From an uncultured Prevotella sp. (lineage in GTDB: Bacteria; Bacteroidota; Bacteroidia; Bacteroidales; Bacteroidaceae), in the NCBI GenBank assembly GCA_934202525.1, contig CAKPYB010000009.1, positions 40,110 to 104,109 of the forward strand: a stretch of 64,000 nucleotides of DNA, read 5' to 3'. The notes below the pieces were generated by a model. The model saw nothing but the letters and a program-made list of their open reading frames with translations. It searched no databases and was not told the DNA's origin. This document shows positions 1 to 8,747 of the stretch, piece by piece (within the stretch, counting starts at the first letter, position 1; the number at the start of each line of letters is the position of its first letter). A program made the translations under genes and the position numbers.

Positions 1-844
1 AGGATTGAAGTTGAACCAGAGTTTCTTTGTAGGCTTCTCGCCAGAGCGCATCAACCCAGGCGATACGGTTCATACCATCGAGAACATCGTAAAGGTTACC
101 AGCGGTTCTACACCCGAAGCAGCAGCTATCATCGACAGTCTCTATGCTTCAGTACTTACCCATGGCACCTACAAGGCAAAGAGCATCAGAATAGCAGAGG
201 CATGCAAACTGATGGAGAACTGCCAGAGAGACGTGCAGATAGCCTTCTTCAATGAGATGGAAAAGATCTTCGACAAGATGAACATCAACATTGAAGACGT
301 AACAGCGGCAGCAAGCACAAAATGGAACTTTGTTCCTGCTACTCCAGGACTCGTTGGCGGCCACTGCATCGCTGTAGACCCATACTACCTGATTAACAAG
401 GCACAGGAGGTAGACGTAGTGCCATCGCTGCTCTCTACAGCCCGCGAGGTTAACGAGCAGATGGCGGTATGGATGGCAGGAAAGATAAAGAATGCATCTG
501 AAAGCAGAAAGTTCAAGGCTCCGGAGACTAACGTGCTGATTCTCGGATTCTCGTTCAAGCCAGACAGCGATGATATCAGAAACACAAAAGTAGCCGATCT
601 CTATATCAATCTGGTAGGAGCCGGTTACAAAACCACACTCTACGATCCGCTGGTAGATGTAGAGGAAGTAAAGGAAGAATATAACATCAAGGTGACAGAT
701 GATCCTAAAGTTCTGGAAAAGGAGTATCAGATTGTAGTAATCGGTACTCATCACAAGATGTTCGACAGTATCAACATGAACAATCTAATCACTGATAAAG
801 GATTCATGTGCGACATCTACGGCATTCACAAGCCAAGAAACTAG
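1..844 (+). CDS. Nucleotide-sugar (UDP-sugar) 6-dehydrogenase, C-terminal part, cut by window edge
   Basis: Oxidises a UDP-sugar (UDP-GlcNAc/GalNAc or UDP-Glc type) to the uronic acid for capsule or O-antigen synthesis in the cytoplasm. The visible part starts after the N-terminal NAD-binding Rossmann domain, which lies left of the window; a TTG at position 5 is inside the gene, not its start, because the homologous reading continues upstream. Seen: GFSPERINPGD, then the central helical dimerisation domain, the catalytic cysteine in GGHCIAVDPYYL (codon near 365), and the C-terminal UDP-binding domain with LILGFSFKPDSDDIRNT. The motif set fits the WbpO/TviB/WecC branch better than classical Ugd, but the substrate cannot be fixed from this fragment. 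Confidence 0.9.
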   Translation, partial: GLKLNQSFFVGFSPERINPGDTVHTIENIVKVTSGSTPEAAAIIDSLYASVLTHGTYKAKSIRIAEACKLMENCQRDVQIAFFNEMEKIFDKMNINIEDVTAAASTKWNFVPATPGLVGGHCIAVDPYYLINKAQEVDVVPSLLSTAREVNEQMAVWMAGKIKNASESRKFKAPETNVLILGFSFKPDSDDIRNTKVADLYINLVGAGYKTTLYDPLVDVEEVKEEYNIKVTDDPKVLEKEYQIVVIGTHHKMFDSINMNNLITDKGFMCDIYGIHKPRN

Positions 845-887
845 ATCTTCAAGATCGGAAAGAACCTATATAATAAACCAGTGAAAA

Positions 888-1271
888 ATGGAAAAGAACA
901 AAGTGCTAATCGTCGATGATATTTCAGAAAATATTAAAACTATCTCTGAAATGATAAAGGACTTTGACATCGACGTGAAAACTGCAAATGGCGGAAAAGA
1001 AGCCATTGAACTGATTGACTCATTCAAGCCGGACGTGATACTGCTCGACTTGATGATGCCACATGTAAATGGGTGGGACGTAATAGACCATGTACGCTCT
1101 AAATACTCGAAAAGTGAAATGGTCATCATCGTGGTTTCCCTGTTAAGCAACAAGGATAATGTGGATGAGTGCTACGAGCTTGGAGTAAACGACTACATCA
1201 CAAAGCCTATCATCAAAGCCCGTCTCACCAGCTCGTTAGATGCTCATCTAAGCAGTCTTGCAAGAGGCTAA
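888..1271 (+). CDS. Stand-alone response-regulator receiver domain protein
   Basis: A 127-residue CheY-like protein made only of a REC domain, so it should act by phosphorylation-dependent protein contact rather than DNA binding. The acidic pocket is D10/D11, the phospho-acceptor is D54 (in VILLDLMMP), the switch Ser/Thr is S84 and the conserved lysine is K106 (YITKP); all are intact. It lies 43 nt after the sugar dehydrogenase on the same strand and may be co-transcribed. No histidine kinase is visible nearby, so its partner is unknown. It ends 4 nt inside the convergent pflA 3' end, so the two stop regions overlap. Confidence 0.85.
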   Translation: MEKNKVLIVDDISENIKTISEMIKDFDIDVKTANGGKEAIELIDSFKPDVILLDLMMPHVNGWDVIDHVRSKYSKSEMVIIVVSLLSNKDNVDECYELGVNDYITKPIIKARLTSSLDAHLSSLARG

Positions 1272-2014
1272 AGTGCCTCTTGCAAGATTGCTTCTGCATG
1301 AGCAATGCGATCACTAGTAGGAGGATCTATGCCTTCCAGCGGGTAGGCAATACCTAGTTTTTCATACTTGTAGATGCCCATCGTATGATAAGGCAGAACA
1401 TCTATACGCTCAATATTAGAGAGTGTTGAGAGGAAATCACGCAACTGATAGAGGTATTCATCCTTATCGGTAATACCTGGAATCAGGACGTGACGAATCC
1501 ATACCGGTTTGTGTATCTCGCTTAAATATCGTGCACAATCCAGTATGTTTACATTAGAATGGCGGGTGAGTTTGCGATGCTCTTCATCGTTGATATGCTT
1601 GATATCAAGAAGAATAGTATCTGTGACGGTCATCAGACGCTCGAATTTATCGAAGAAAGCACCCTCTTTTCGGAAGGGTTGCGCTGATGTATCAAGACAA
1701 GTGTTGATGCCACGCTGATGGGCTTTCTCGAAAAGTTCGATGAGAAAGTCTATCTGCATCAGGGCTTCTCCACCGCTCACGGTAATTCCGCCCTTATCTC
1801 CCCAATAACTCTTGAATCTCTCTGCCTTATCCAGCAGGTCATCAGCACTCCATTCCTCTCCCACTCCCATCTTCCATGAATCCGGATTGTGGCAGAACTG
1901 GCAGCGCATCGGACAACCTTGCAGAAAAATCAAAAATCTGATGCCTGGTCCATCTACTGAACCAAAGCTCTCTATGCTGTGAACAAAACCCTTATGCATT
2001 CTTTCGAAGATCAT
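1268..2014 (-). CDS. pflA: Pyruvate formate-lyase activating enzyme (radical SAM)
   Basis: Installs the glycyl radical on pyruvate formate-lyase using S-adenosylmethionine and a [4Fe-4S] cluster. The N-terminal part shows the family motif FGSVDGPGIR followed by the radical-SAM cluster CPMRCQFC (CxxxCxxC), then the GGEALMQ glycine-rich SAM segment. Length (about 248 aa) matches E. coli PflA. An upstream TTG at 2032 extends the frame, but the ATG at 2014 is the first plausible start and a second ATG at 1999 aligns best with E. coli PflA. The start region overlaps the 3' end of a 29-codon membrane-peptide ORF, suggesting translational coupling. pflB lies upstream but is separated by a terminator, a DUF6722 gene and two micropeptides. 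Confidence 0.93.
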   Translation of the reverse strand: MIFERMHKGFVHSIESFGSVDGPGIRFLIFLQGCPMRCQFCHNPDSWKMGVGEEWSADDLLDKAERFKSYWGDKGGITVSGGEALMQIDFLIELFEKAHQRGINTCLDTSAQPFRKEGAFFDKFERLMTVTDTILLDIKHINDEEHRKLTRHSNVNILDCARYLSEIHKPVWIRHVLIPGITDKDEYLYQLRDFLSTLSNIERIDVLPYHTMGIYKYEKLGIAYPLEGIDPPTSDRIAHAEAILQEAL

Positions 2015-2081
2015 ATACTCCCCACAATGCAAAAAGACTCATAAATAAGGCTATAACACCTAAAAAAAGAAATACACCCAT
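1992..2081 (-). CDS. Putative 29-aa single-pass membrane micropeptide
   Basis: ATG at 2081, stop TAA at 1992-1994. The product begins MGVFLFLGVIALFMSLFALW and ends GVYDLRKNA: one hydrophobic helix with a positively charged tail, predicted inner-membrane, N-out/C-in by the positive-inside rule. It shares a pattern (F.ALxxxxxxLW...D.RK) with the 28-aa ORF directly upstream at 2131-2217, so the two look like paralogues. Its stop overlaps the pflA start region. Function unknown; the reading frame, charge pattern and repetition argue against a chance ORF. Confidence 0.5.
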   Translation of the reverse strand: MGVFLFLGVIALFMSLFALWGVYDLRKNA

Positions 2082-2130
2082 ATTATTTTATCTTTTTAGA
2101 AATGATTAAAAACAAGAAGCCCAATTAAGC

Positions 2131-2217
2131 CTACATTTTACGATAATCATTGTAAGCCCATAGGGTAAAAACACCAGCAAGCAGAGCAAAAAATCCCATA
2201 AACACTAATAGTTCCAT
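2131..2217 (-). CDS. Putative 28-aa single-pass membrane micropeptide
   Basis: ATG at 2217, stop TAG at 2131-2133. The product starts MELLVFMGFFALLAGVFTLW and ends AYNDYRKM, one transmembrane helix with a basic tail. The start codon lies 2 nt after the DUF6722 stop, as in a compact operon. It resembles the 29-aa ORF downstream. A comparable short peptide follows the second DUF6722 gene at 26898-27002, which supports a conserved gene pair. Function unknown. Confidence 0.5.
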   Translation of the reverse strand: MELLVFMGFFALLAGVFTLWAYNDYRKM

Positions 2218-2219
2218 AT

Positions 2220-2447
2220 TTATTTTCCTTTCTTATTTTTATCTTTAGACATTAATATTAAAAAGAATCCAAATACAGCAAGAAACAGTGTTATGAGAGC
2301 ACCAAAAACTAAAAGTTTCCCTGTATCTATATCCTTTTTCATAATACTTGCCAAGATGATACCACCAAATATAAGTTTGGCTAAATCCAGGCAAAACTTT
2401 CCTCCTTCACTCCAAAGAGTTGTTTTTTGTTCTATATTCAATTTCAT
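2220..2447 (-). CDS. Small DUF6722-like membrane protein
   Basis: A 75-aa protein with a soluble N-terminus (MKLNIEQKTTLWSEGGKFCLDLAKL), two predicted transmembrane helices (about residues 25-36 and 46-67) and a lysine-rich C-terminal tail. The layout fits the Bacteroidetes small-protein family DUF6722 (family call by recognition, moderate certainty). A TATCTTTG box at 2452-2459 (minus strand) ends only 4 nt before the ATG, so the mRNA would be nearly leaderless. It heads a likely operon with two micropeptides and pflA. A second member lies at 27007-27234. Confidence 0.65.
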   Translation of the reverse strand: MKLNIEQKTTLWSEGGKFCLDLAKLIFGGIILASIMKKDIDTGKLLVFGALITLFLAVFGFFLILMSKDKNKKGK

Positions 2448-2451
2448 ACCG

Positions 2452-2459
2452 CAAAGATA
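2452..2459 (-). promoter_or_regulatory. Bacteroidetes -7 box for DUF6722/micropeptide/pflA unit
   Basis: Reads TATCTTTG on the minus strand (TAnnTTTG). The ATG at 2447 begins 4 nt after the box, which implies a transcription start at or very near the first codon. Confidence 0.6.
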
Positions 2460-2504
2460 GTAAAATTATCAATATCTTGTTCTATTTTGCAGTTAAATAA
2501 GCTA

Positions 2505-2546
2505 AAATAGCCCGCTAAATATCCTCGGAAAGAAAATCTAGCGGGC
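2505..2546 (-). terminator. Terminator of pflB
   Basis: Eight-base stem GCCCGCTA/TAGCGGGC (2510-2517 with 2539-2546), followed on the minus strand by TATTTT. It lies about 60 nt after the pflB stop and separates pflB from the DUF6722-pflA unit. Confidence 0.65.
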
Positions 2547-2608
2547 AATCTATAGGTTACAAAGAGACAAGAGAATTCTTCACTCTTCCCTCTTCATTCT
2601 TCACTTCC

Positions 2609-4858
2609 TTAGAGTCTCTCGTGAGCCTGACGAGCGATTACGTCGAGCTGCTGCTCGCGTGTCAAGTCGATGAACTTAACAGCGTAACCACTTACACGGA
2701 TGGTGAAGTTCTGGTACTCTTCCTTCTCTGGGTGCTCCATCGCATCCTTGAGCTTGTCGATACCGAATACGTTCACGTTCAGGTGGTGAGAACCCTGGTT
2801 GAAGTAACCATCCAATACACCTACCAATGTCTGGGCACGCTCCTCGTCGTTGTGTCCGAGGGCACCTGGACTGATGGTCTGAGTATTAGAGATACCATCA
2901 AGAGCATACTCGTATGGCAACTTAGCAACTGAGTTCAATGAAGCCAAAAGACCGTTCTTCTCTGCACCGTAAGATGGGTTAGCACCTGGAGCCAATGGAG
3001 CACCGGCTGGACGACCATCAGGCATGTTGCTGGTGTACTTACCGTATACTACATTTGATGTGATAGTCAGGATAGATGTAGTAGGCTCAGAATTGCGGTA
3101 TGTATGATGCTTCTTGATCATGTTCATGAAGGTCTTGAGCAACCATACTGCAATCTCATCAGCACGCTCATCATCGTTACCATAACGTGGGAAATCGCCC
3201 TCGGTCTTGAAGCTGAGAGGGAAACCGGTCTCATCACGGACGATGTTTACCTTGGCATACTTGATAGCTGAGATAGAGTCAACCACGTGGCTGAAACCAG
3301 CGATACCTGTAGCGAAAGTACGACGAACATCTGTATCGATGAGCGCCAACTCTGCTGCCTCGTAGAAGTACTTATCGTGCATGTAGTGGATGAGGTTCAA
3401 TGTCTTCACATAAACGCCAGCCAACCAGTCCATCATATCCATGAAACGTGGCATGAACTCCTCGTATGTCAACACATCACCCTCAACGGCGCGATACTTA
3501 GGACCGCACTGCTCGCGTGTCTTTGAATCAACACCGCCAGATACAGCGTAGGTCAAGCACTTAGCCAAGTTGGCACGTGCACCGAAGAACTGCATCTCCT
3601 TACCTGTCTGTGTAGCAGATACACAGCAGCAGATGCTATAGTCGTCACCCCAAACTGGGCGCATTACGTCATCGTTCTCATACTGGATAGAGCTTGTCTT
3701 GACAGAGATCAGAGAAGCGTAGTGCTTGAATGCCTTTGGCAAGCGAGAGCTATAGAGTACGGTCAAGTTTGGCTCAGGTGAAGGACCCATGTTCTCCAAT
3801 GTGTGGAGGAAACGGAAGTCGTTCTTGGTAACCATTGAGCGGCCATCCTGACCCATACCACCTACCTCGAGAGTAGCCCAAACCGGGTCGCCGGTGAAGA
3901 GCTCGTTGTATGAAGGGATACGGGCGAACTTAACCATACGGAACTTCATTACCAAGTGGTCGATGAGCTCCTGAGCCTCATCCTCGGTAAGAGTACCCTC
4001 GTTCAAGTCGCGCTGGATATAGATATCGAGGAATGTAGAGATACGGCCTACAGACATCGCAGCACCATTCTGAGTCTTCACAGCCCCGAGGTAACCGAAG
4101 TACAACCACTGAACAGCCTCACGAGCGTTCTTAGCTGGCTGGCTGATATCGTAGCCATACAACTGAGCCATCTCCTTCAAGCCCTTGAGCGCCTTAATCT
4201 GCATAGCAACCTCTTCACGGAGACGGATAACGTCGTCAATCATCTCACGGTCGCCCATGTTAGCGAGGTCGTTCTTCTTCTCCTCGATGAGGAAGTCGAT
4301 ACCATAGAGCGCCACACGACGATAGTCACCTACGATACGTCCACGACCATAAGTATCAGGAAGACCGGTAAGAATGTGGTTATGGCGAACGAGCTTCATC
4401 TCTGGAGTATAAGCATCGAATACGCCATCATTATGAGTTTTGCAATACTTGTGGAAGATTTCGTGGAGCTTCTCAGAAGGCTGATAGCCATATGTTGTAC
4501 AAGCCTGCTCCGCCATCTTGATACCACCGTAAGGCATGAAGGCACGCTTCAGAGGCTTATCAGTCTGAAGACCTACCACTTTCTCCAAATCCTTGGTACC
4601 TTCACCGATATAGGCAGCACCATAAGCTGTCAATCCTGAAACGATTTCTGTTTCCATATCAAGCACACCACCCTTGGCGCGCTCCTCCTTCTGGAGTTCC
4701 TTCAACATACCCCAAAGGGTGTTAGTTGCCTGAGTTGGTTCTGCAAGGAACGACTCATCGCCGTCATAACAAGTGTAGTTGTTCTGAATGAAATCACGAA
4801 GATTCACTTCACTCTGCCACATGTTTCCTTTGAAACCTCTCCATTCTGTTTTCATCAT
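2609..4858 (-). CDS. pflB: Formate C-acetyltransferase (pyruvate formate-lyase)
   Basis: Glycyl-radical enzyme converting pyruvate and CoA to acetyl-CoA and formate in the cytoplasm. At 749 aa it has the usual family length. The active-site cysteine pair lies in [10 protein letters not shown] (about residues 408-410) and the radical glycine in RVSGYAVKF (G724), 26 residues from the C-terminus as expected. The start ATG at 4858 (4858-4856) gives [15 protein letters not shown]; the second Met is equally possible. Formate made here can feed the formate-tetrahydrofolate ligase encoded at 6141-7805. The activase pflA is downstream but behind a terminator. Confidence 0.97.
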   Translation of the reverse strand: MMKTEWRGFKGNMWQSEVNLRDFIQNNYTCYDGDESFLAEPTQATNTLWGMLKELQKEERAKGGVLDMETEIVSGLTAYGAAYIGEGTKDLEKVVGLQTDKPLKRAFMPYGGIKMAEQACTTYGYQPSEKLHEIFHKYCKTHNDGVFDAYTPEMKLVRHNHILTGLPDTYGRGRIVGDYRRVALYGIDFLIEEKKNDLANMGDREMIDDVIRLREEVAMQIKALKGLKEMAQLYGYDISQPAKNAREAVQWLYFGYLGAVKTQNGAAMSVGRISTFLDIYIQRDLNEGTLTEDEAQELIDHLVMKFRMVKFARIPSYNELFTGDPVWATLEVGGMGQDGRSMVTKNDFRFLHTLENMGPSPEPNLTVLYSSRLPKAFKHYASLISVKTSSIQYENDDVMRPVWGDDYSICCCVSATQTGKEMQFFGARANLAKCLTYAVSGGVDSKTREQCGPKYRAVEGDVLTYEEFMPRFMDMMDWLAGVYVKTLNLIHYMHDKYFYEAAELALIDTDVRRTFATGIAGFSHVVDSISAIKYAKVNIVRDETGFPLSFKTEGDFPRYGNDDERADEIAVWLLKTFMNMIKKHHTYRNSEPTTSILTITSNVVYGKYTSNMPDGRPAGAPLAPGANPSYGAEKNGLLASLNSVAKLPYEYALDGISNTQTISPGALGHNDEERAQTLVGVLDGYFNQGSHHLNVNVFGIDKLKDAMEHPEKEEYQNFTIRVSGYAVKFIDLTREQQLDVIARQAHERL

Positions 4859-4951
4859 TTTAATACCTTTTTTTTATAAAGTTAATAATTATATATTTTG
4901 CACACACTATCTATTTTGAGTTGGTTTTACACCTATTATATATAGTAAAAT

Positions 4952-4986
4952 AAAAAAAGCCCGAACACGTTTGTGCCCGGGTTTTT
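4952..4986 (-). terminator. Terminator between the 39-aa ORF and pflB
   Basis: Stem GCCCG..CAC / GTG..CGGGT (4959-4968 with 4973-4982) with an AA/CC internal mismatch, flanked by seven A on the left (U-run on the minus strand) and five T on the right. It begins right after the stop codon of the 39-codon ORF, so that ORF sits in a short self-contained transcript or in an attenuated leader of pflB. Confidence 0.65.
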
Positions 4987-5104
4987 AAGCACCTTTATCT
5001 GAAGGTGCGTATATCATGATGTTCTCGTTCTTTCCGACAGCATCTGTTTTTCCTATATTTCCTAAGTTAATTCCCACTATTAATTTCATGTCTTTTAAAT
5101 TCAT
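4985..5104 (-). CDS. Putative 39-aa small protein upstream of pflB
   Basis: ATG at 5104, TAA at 4985-4987. The product begins MNLKDMKLIVGINLGNIGKT and ends APSDKGA; it is not obviously a membrane or secreted peptide and I do not recognise it. A TAACTTTG promoter box lies 40 nt upstream (5144-5151) and a terminator immediately follows the stop, giving a compact unit of about 185 nt. The last codons form a perfect 7-bp hairpin (GCACCTT/AAGGTGC, 4989-5008). It could be a small protein, a small RNA with a chance ORF, or a pflB leader. Confidence 0.45.
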   Translation of the reverse strand: MNLKDMKLIVGINLGNIGKTDAVGKNENIMIYAPSDKGA

Positions 5105-5143
5105 TATTTGTAATTGGCTTGCAACAGTTTTGCAATGCGGATG

Positions 5144-5151
5144 CAAAGTTA
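5144..5151 (-). promoter_or_regulatory. -7 box for the 39-aa ORF (and possibly pflB)
   Basis: TAACTTTG on the minus strand, a full match to TAnnTTTG. No equally clear box was found between the terminator at 4952-4986 and pflB, so read-through from here may contribute to pflB. Confidence 0.55.
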
Positions 5152-5231
5152 CAACAATAAAATGAGAAAAGAGAAGAAAACCGAAACTTTCTTCTCTTTT
5201 CTATGCAAAATCATCATTTATGAGTATCATT

Positions 5232-5921
5232 CTACTGATTCTCAAAAAAATGATTGAGATTTTCCATGAATAATCCGAAACACTTGTCATGAATCTGACG
5301 TGTCATGGTAACAGGGTTCTCCGCATTCAGGATGGTACCGCTCATTGCCACACCGATGCCCAATTCTGCAAGCGGATCTATATCGTCTGGGGTCAAACCT
5401 CCAATGGCTACCATAGGCAGAGAGATTTCATGCTCCCTCATCTGCTCAATAATCTGGCGATAACCTTCTATACCCAACACCGGAGAGAGTTTCTCCTTGG
5501 TAGTAGTATAGCGGAACGGACCACAACCGATATAGTCAGCCCCCTGTTCATGCAAACGGCGAATATCATCAAATGTATTGGCTGTTCCTCCGATAATGAA
5601 TTCATCACCCAGGAACTTACGGGCCTCATCAACCGGCATATCATTCTTTCCAAGATGCACACCATCTATCTGTAACTTCTTCACGAGTTCTACACGGTCA
5701 TCGAGGATAAAAGTTGCACCGACACCCTCGCAAGCCAACTTTAACTTACGGGCTATAGGCTCAACCTCTTCATCGGTAGCACCTTTCATGCGAAGCTGAA
5801 CCCAATCACATCCTCCGATAAGTGCCAGATAGGCTCCTTCGAGATAAGAGAAGCGCTCGTTCTGATGCGTGATAAACTGAAAGCTCGTCTGAAAATGAGC
5901 TAATGCTAAAGACTTGTTCAT
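5232..5921 (-). CDS. thiE: Thiamine phosphate synthase
   Basis: Joins the pyrimidine (HMP-PP) and thiazole phosphate to give thiamine monophosphate. A TIM-barrel protein of about 229 aa with the ThiE pattern: LRMKGATDEE, DDRVEL...DGVHLGKNDMPV, the IIGGTANTFDD phosphate-binding segment, YIGCGPFRYTTTKE and the late MVAIGGL strand. The frame extends to 5966, but a TACCTTTG promoter box at 5949-5956 lies inside that extension, so ATG at 5921 is the supported start. It stands alone, not beside other thi genes, so it may be a second, dispersed ThiE-like copy. Confidence 0.85.
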   Translation of the reverse strand: MNKSLALAHFQTSFQFITHQNERFSYLEGAYLALIGGCDWVQLRMKGATDEEVEPIARKLKLACEGVGATFILDDRVELVKKLQIDGVHLGKNDMPVDEARKFLGDEFIIGGTANTFDDIRRLHEQGADYIGCGPFRYTTTKEKLSPVLGIEGYRQIIEQMREHEISLPMVAIGGLTPDDIDPLAELGIGVAMSGTILNAENPVTMTRQIHDKCFGLFMENLNHFFENQ

Positions 5922-5948
5922 ACGTACTATAAAATATAAATTCGCTTG

Positions 5949-5956
5949 CAAAGGTA
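5949..5956 (-). promoter_or_regulatory. -7 box for thiE
   Basis: TACCTTTG on the minus strand, 27 nt before the ATG at 5921; it decides the start codon choice. Confidence 0.6.
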
Positions 5957-6105
5957 CTACATTCACACGACAAAACCCTATAATTTACCTTTTTTAAACT
6001 TCGTCATTTGGAAATGGGCGGTCTGCCTTGGTGGCTTTTAAAGAAGAAGGATATTTTATTTTGTTTTTTTATACATTCCTATGCATTTATATGAATTCTT
6101 TTCCG

Positions 6106-6113
6106 TACCTTTG
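6106..6113 (+). promoter_or_regulatory. -7 box for fhs
   Basis: TACCTTTG, 27 nt before ATG 6141. It lies inside the longest open frame (from 6081), so starts upstream of it are unlikely. Confidence 0.65.
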
Positions 6114-6140
6114 CACTCAAAATACAAAACATTACTTTTT

Positions 6141-7805
6141 ATGTTGACAGATATTGAAATAGCTAAATCAGTAAAAATGCGCCCTATCAATGAAGTGGCA
6201 GCAGAACTTGGAATCCATGAAGACCAAGTGGAAAACTACGGCCGTTACATCGCTAAGATTACTACGGACAAGATTGACACCAACAAGTTTAAGAATCATC
6301 ATCTCATCCTTGTTACAGCTATCAGTCCTACAAAGGCTGGTAATGGTAAGACTACGGTATCTGTAGGTCTCGCATTGGGCATGCAGAAGATTGGCAAGAA
6401 GTCAGTCGTAGCCTTGCGCGAACCATCTCTCGGTCCATGCTTTGGCATGAAGGGTGGCGCAGCAGGTGGCGGTTATGCCCAGCTCGTACCAATGGATAAG
6501 ATCAACCTCCACTTCACCGGCGATTTCCATGCCATCACAGAAGCCAACAACATGATCTCTGCCCTTCTGGACAATTACCGTTTCCAGCACGAAGCAGAGG
6601 GTTTCAAACTCAAGAAGATTCTTTGGCGTCGCGTCATGGATGTGAACGATAGAGGTTTGCGCCGCATCATCACCGGTATAGGAGATAAGAACGGCATCGA
6701 GACAGAGTCTGGTTTCGATATTACGCCAGCTTCTGAGATTATGGCTATCATGTGTTTCGCAACAAGCATCGATGATCTTCGTCGCCGTATCGATAACATC
6801 CTCCTGGGCATCACCGAGGACGACAAGCCATTTACCGTAAAGGATATGGGTGTAGGTGGCAGTATTGTTGCTCTCCTTCTTGATGCATTGAAACCAAATC
6901 TGGTTCAGACAACAGAGGGAACACCGGCATTTGTTCATTGCGGTCCTTTTGCCAACATTGCTCATGGCTGCAACTCTGTCATGGCTACAGCTGCCGCTCT
7001 TGAGTATGGCGACTATGCCATTACAGAGGCAGGATTCGGTGCTGATCTCGGTGCAGAGAAGTTCTATGACATCAAATGCCGCAAGACAGGTTTACAACCA
7101 GACCTCACCGTACTCGTTGTTACCCTCCAGGCGTTGAAGATGCATGGTGGTGTGGCTCTGGAAGATATCAAGAAACCAAACATTGCAGGTATGGAAGCCG
7201 GTTACTGGAATCTCGACAAGCACGTAAAGAACCTGCAGAGCTTTGGTCAGACTGTAGTGATTGCATTCAACAAGTTTGCTACCGATACAGCTGAAGAGAT
7301 TGAAGTATTGCGCAAGCATTGCGAGGAAATGGGTTGCGGTTTCGCCGTAAACAGCGCCTTTGCCGAAGGCGGAAACGGTGCTATTGAACTTGCCAACCTC
7401 GTAGTGAAGACCATCGATGAGCGTCCATCAGCCCCTCTCTATTTTGCTTACGATGATAACGATACCGTTGAGGAGAAGATAGAAAAGGTTTCATTCAATC
7501 TTTACGGAGCAGGCAGCGTAACTTTGAGCGATTCTGCCAAGGCGATGATTGAAGAGATAAAGAAGCTGGGTGCAGAAAAGTTCCCTATCTGTATTGCCAA
7601 GACTCAGTACAGTTTCTCTACCGATGCCAAGGCATACGGTCCTACAGAAGGTTTCGAACTCCACGTTCGCGACATCACCGTAAATATGGGTGCCGAGATG
7701 ATTGTAGTCATCGCTGGTCCTATCATGCGTATGCCAGGTTTGCCAAAGAGCCCACAGGCTGAGCGCATCGACGTGGTAAATGGTGAGATTACAGGTCTTT
7801 CTTAA
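6141..7805 (+). CDS. fhs: Formate-tetrahydrofolate ligase
   Basis: ATP-dependent ligation of formate to tetrahydrofolate, giving 10-formyl-THF for purine and one-carbon metabolism. At about 554 aa it has the family length. Seen: the P-loop-like [16 protein letters not shown], the [19 protein letters not shown] substrate segment, [11 protein letters not shown], and the conserved C-terminal [15 protein letters not shown]. The start ATG at 6141 is set by the promoter box at 6106-6113. Its position near pflB/pflA is biochemically sensible because PflB makes formate, but the genes are divergent and separately controlled. Confidence 0.96.
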   Translation: MLTDIEIAKSVKMRPINEVAAELGIHEDQVENYGRYIAKITTDKIDTNKFKNHHLILVTAISPTKAGNGKTTVSVGLALGMQKIGKKSVVALREPSLGPCFGMKGGAAGGGYAQLVPMDKINLHFTGDFHAITEANNMISALLDNYRFQHEAEGFKLKKILWRRVMDVNDRGLRRIITGIGDKNGIETESGFDITPASEIMAIMCFATSIDDLRRRIDNILLGITEDDKPFTVKDMGVGGSIVALLLDALKPNLVQTTEGTPAFVHCGPFANIAHGCNSVMATAAALEYGDYAITEAGFGADLGAEKFYDIKCRKTGLQPDLTVLVVTLQALKMHGGVALEDIKKPNIAGMEAGYWNLDKHVKNLQSFGQTVVIAFNKFATDTAEEIEVLRKHCEEMGCGFAVNSAFAEGGNGAIELANLVVKTIDERPSAPLYFAYDDNDTVEEKIEKVSFNLYGAGSVTLSDSAKAMIEEIKKLGAEKFPICIAKTQYSFSTDAKAYGPTEGFELHVRDITVNMGAEMIVVIAGPIMRMPGLPKSPQAERIDVVNGEITGLS

Positions 7806-7850
7806 GCGTTACAGAATTCACAGATTCACACAGATATCACATAAACTAAA

Positions 7851-7879
7851 AGCCCAGGGCATGCGCCCTGGGCTTTTTC
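7851..7879. terminator. Bidirectional terminator between fhs and queH
   Basis: A perfect 11-12-bp stem (AAGCCCAGGGC/GCCCTGGGCTT) with an ATGC loop and T-run on the plus side, A-run on the other. It serves the convergent genes fhs and queH. Confidence 0.85.
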
Positions 7880-7881
7880 TT

Positions 7882-8487
7882 TTATCTCATACTGAATTCG
7901 CAACCACAATATAACTGATTATAGAATTCATTGATTCTCAAGAGTTCACCTCGGCGATTCTGCAAACCGCCCTTCCGCCAATTCATATCCCACCATTCTA
8001 CATCAGGATAAGCCTCAACGGCAAGATGACCGGCAGTATCTATCTGCCTGATATTCTTCCAGCGCGAAGATGCCAACGTGGTAGTAAGAAGGTGAAATCC
8101 ATGCTCCTGCGCATACTTGGCTGCATGAGAGAGGCGGAACTGAAAGCAGACAGAACAACGGCTGCCACGCTCGGGCTCATCTTCTAAGCCCTTGATAACA
8201 GAAAGCCATTCCTGATGGTTATACTCATCCTCTACATAAGGTACATTCTGGGCTTCCAGGAATCGTTTCAGTTCATGTTTGCGTACATCATACTCCTGCT
8301 GAGGATAGATATTGCTGTTACTGAAATATACAGTAGGCTTCATACCATTACGAAGCATACATTCTACGATAGCCCCCGAACAAGGTGCACAACAAGCATG
8401 CAACAAGACAGCCTGACCTTCAGCCTTGCTTCCATCCGGGAGAGTAAGTTTTACGTATTTATATTGTTCTTCTACAGGAATCTTCAT
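7882..8487 (-). CDS. queH: Epoxyqueuosine reductase QueH (DUF208)
   Basis: Catalyses the last step of queuosine synthesis in tRNA, reducing epoxyqueuosine; QueH is the non-cobalamin replacement for QueG. The 201-aa protein shows the family's cysteine motifs: LLHACCAPCSGA near the N-terminus (CC..C), RCSVCFQFRL in the middle, and the C-terminal YCGCEF. ATG 8487 (MKIPVEEQYKY) is chosen; the frame extends to 8568 but that extension lacks family similarity. A TACCTTTG box at 8625-8632 implies a leader of about 130 nt. Confidence 0.9.
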   Translation of the reverse strand: MKIPVEEQYKYVKLTLPDGSKAEGQAVLLHACCAPCSGAIVECMLRNGMKPTVYFSNSNIYPQQEYDVRKHELKRFLEAQNVPYVEDEYNHQEWLSVIKGLEDEPERGSRCSVCFQFRLSHAAKYAQEHGFHLLTTTLASSRWKNIRQIDTAGHLAVEAYPDVEWWDMNWRKGGLQNRRGELLRINEFYNQLYCGCEFSMR

Positions 8488-8624
8488 TGTTTTCAATGTT
8501 AAATGTAAAATTAAAATGTGAACAGCTACTTCTGATGTGAAGTATTTTCGCCTTGCTTCAAAAAACAAATGGAGTACAATCTCACGACACCCCCCATTTG
8601 CCCAAATATATGCGAAAACTAGTG

Positions 8625-8632
8625 CAAAGGTA
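8625..8632 (-). promoter_or_regulatory. -7 box for queH
   Basis: TACCTTTG on the minus strand. Confidence 0.5.
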
Positions 8633-8747
8633 CAACATTTATTCGAACCACCAAATTTTTAACACGTTTTTTTCATCACAATGGTTCAAACTGCTAATAT
8701 TTAACTGTATTTTAACACTTAAACACCAGTTTTGTTATCTTTAAGAA

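Noticed and set aside
3956..4639. A 227-codon open frame antisense to pflB
   Set aside because: The opposite strand is a clear pyruvate formate-lyase; the antisense frame is explained by its codon bias.
6402..6965. Long antisense frame in fhs
   Set aside because: Shadow of a highly conserved ligase gene; composition is not protein-like for a real family.
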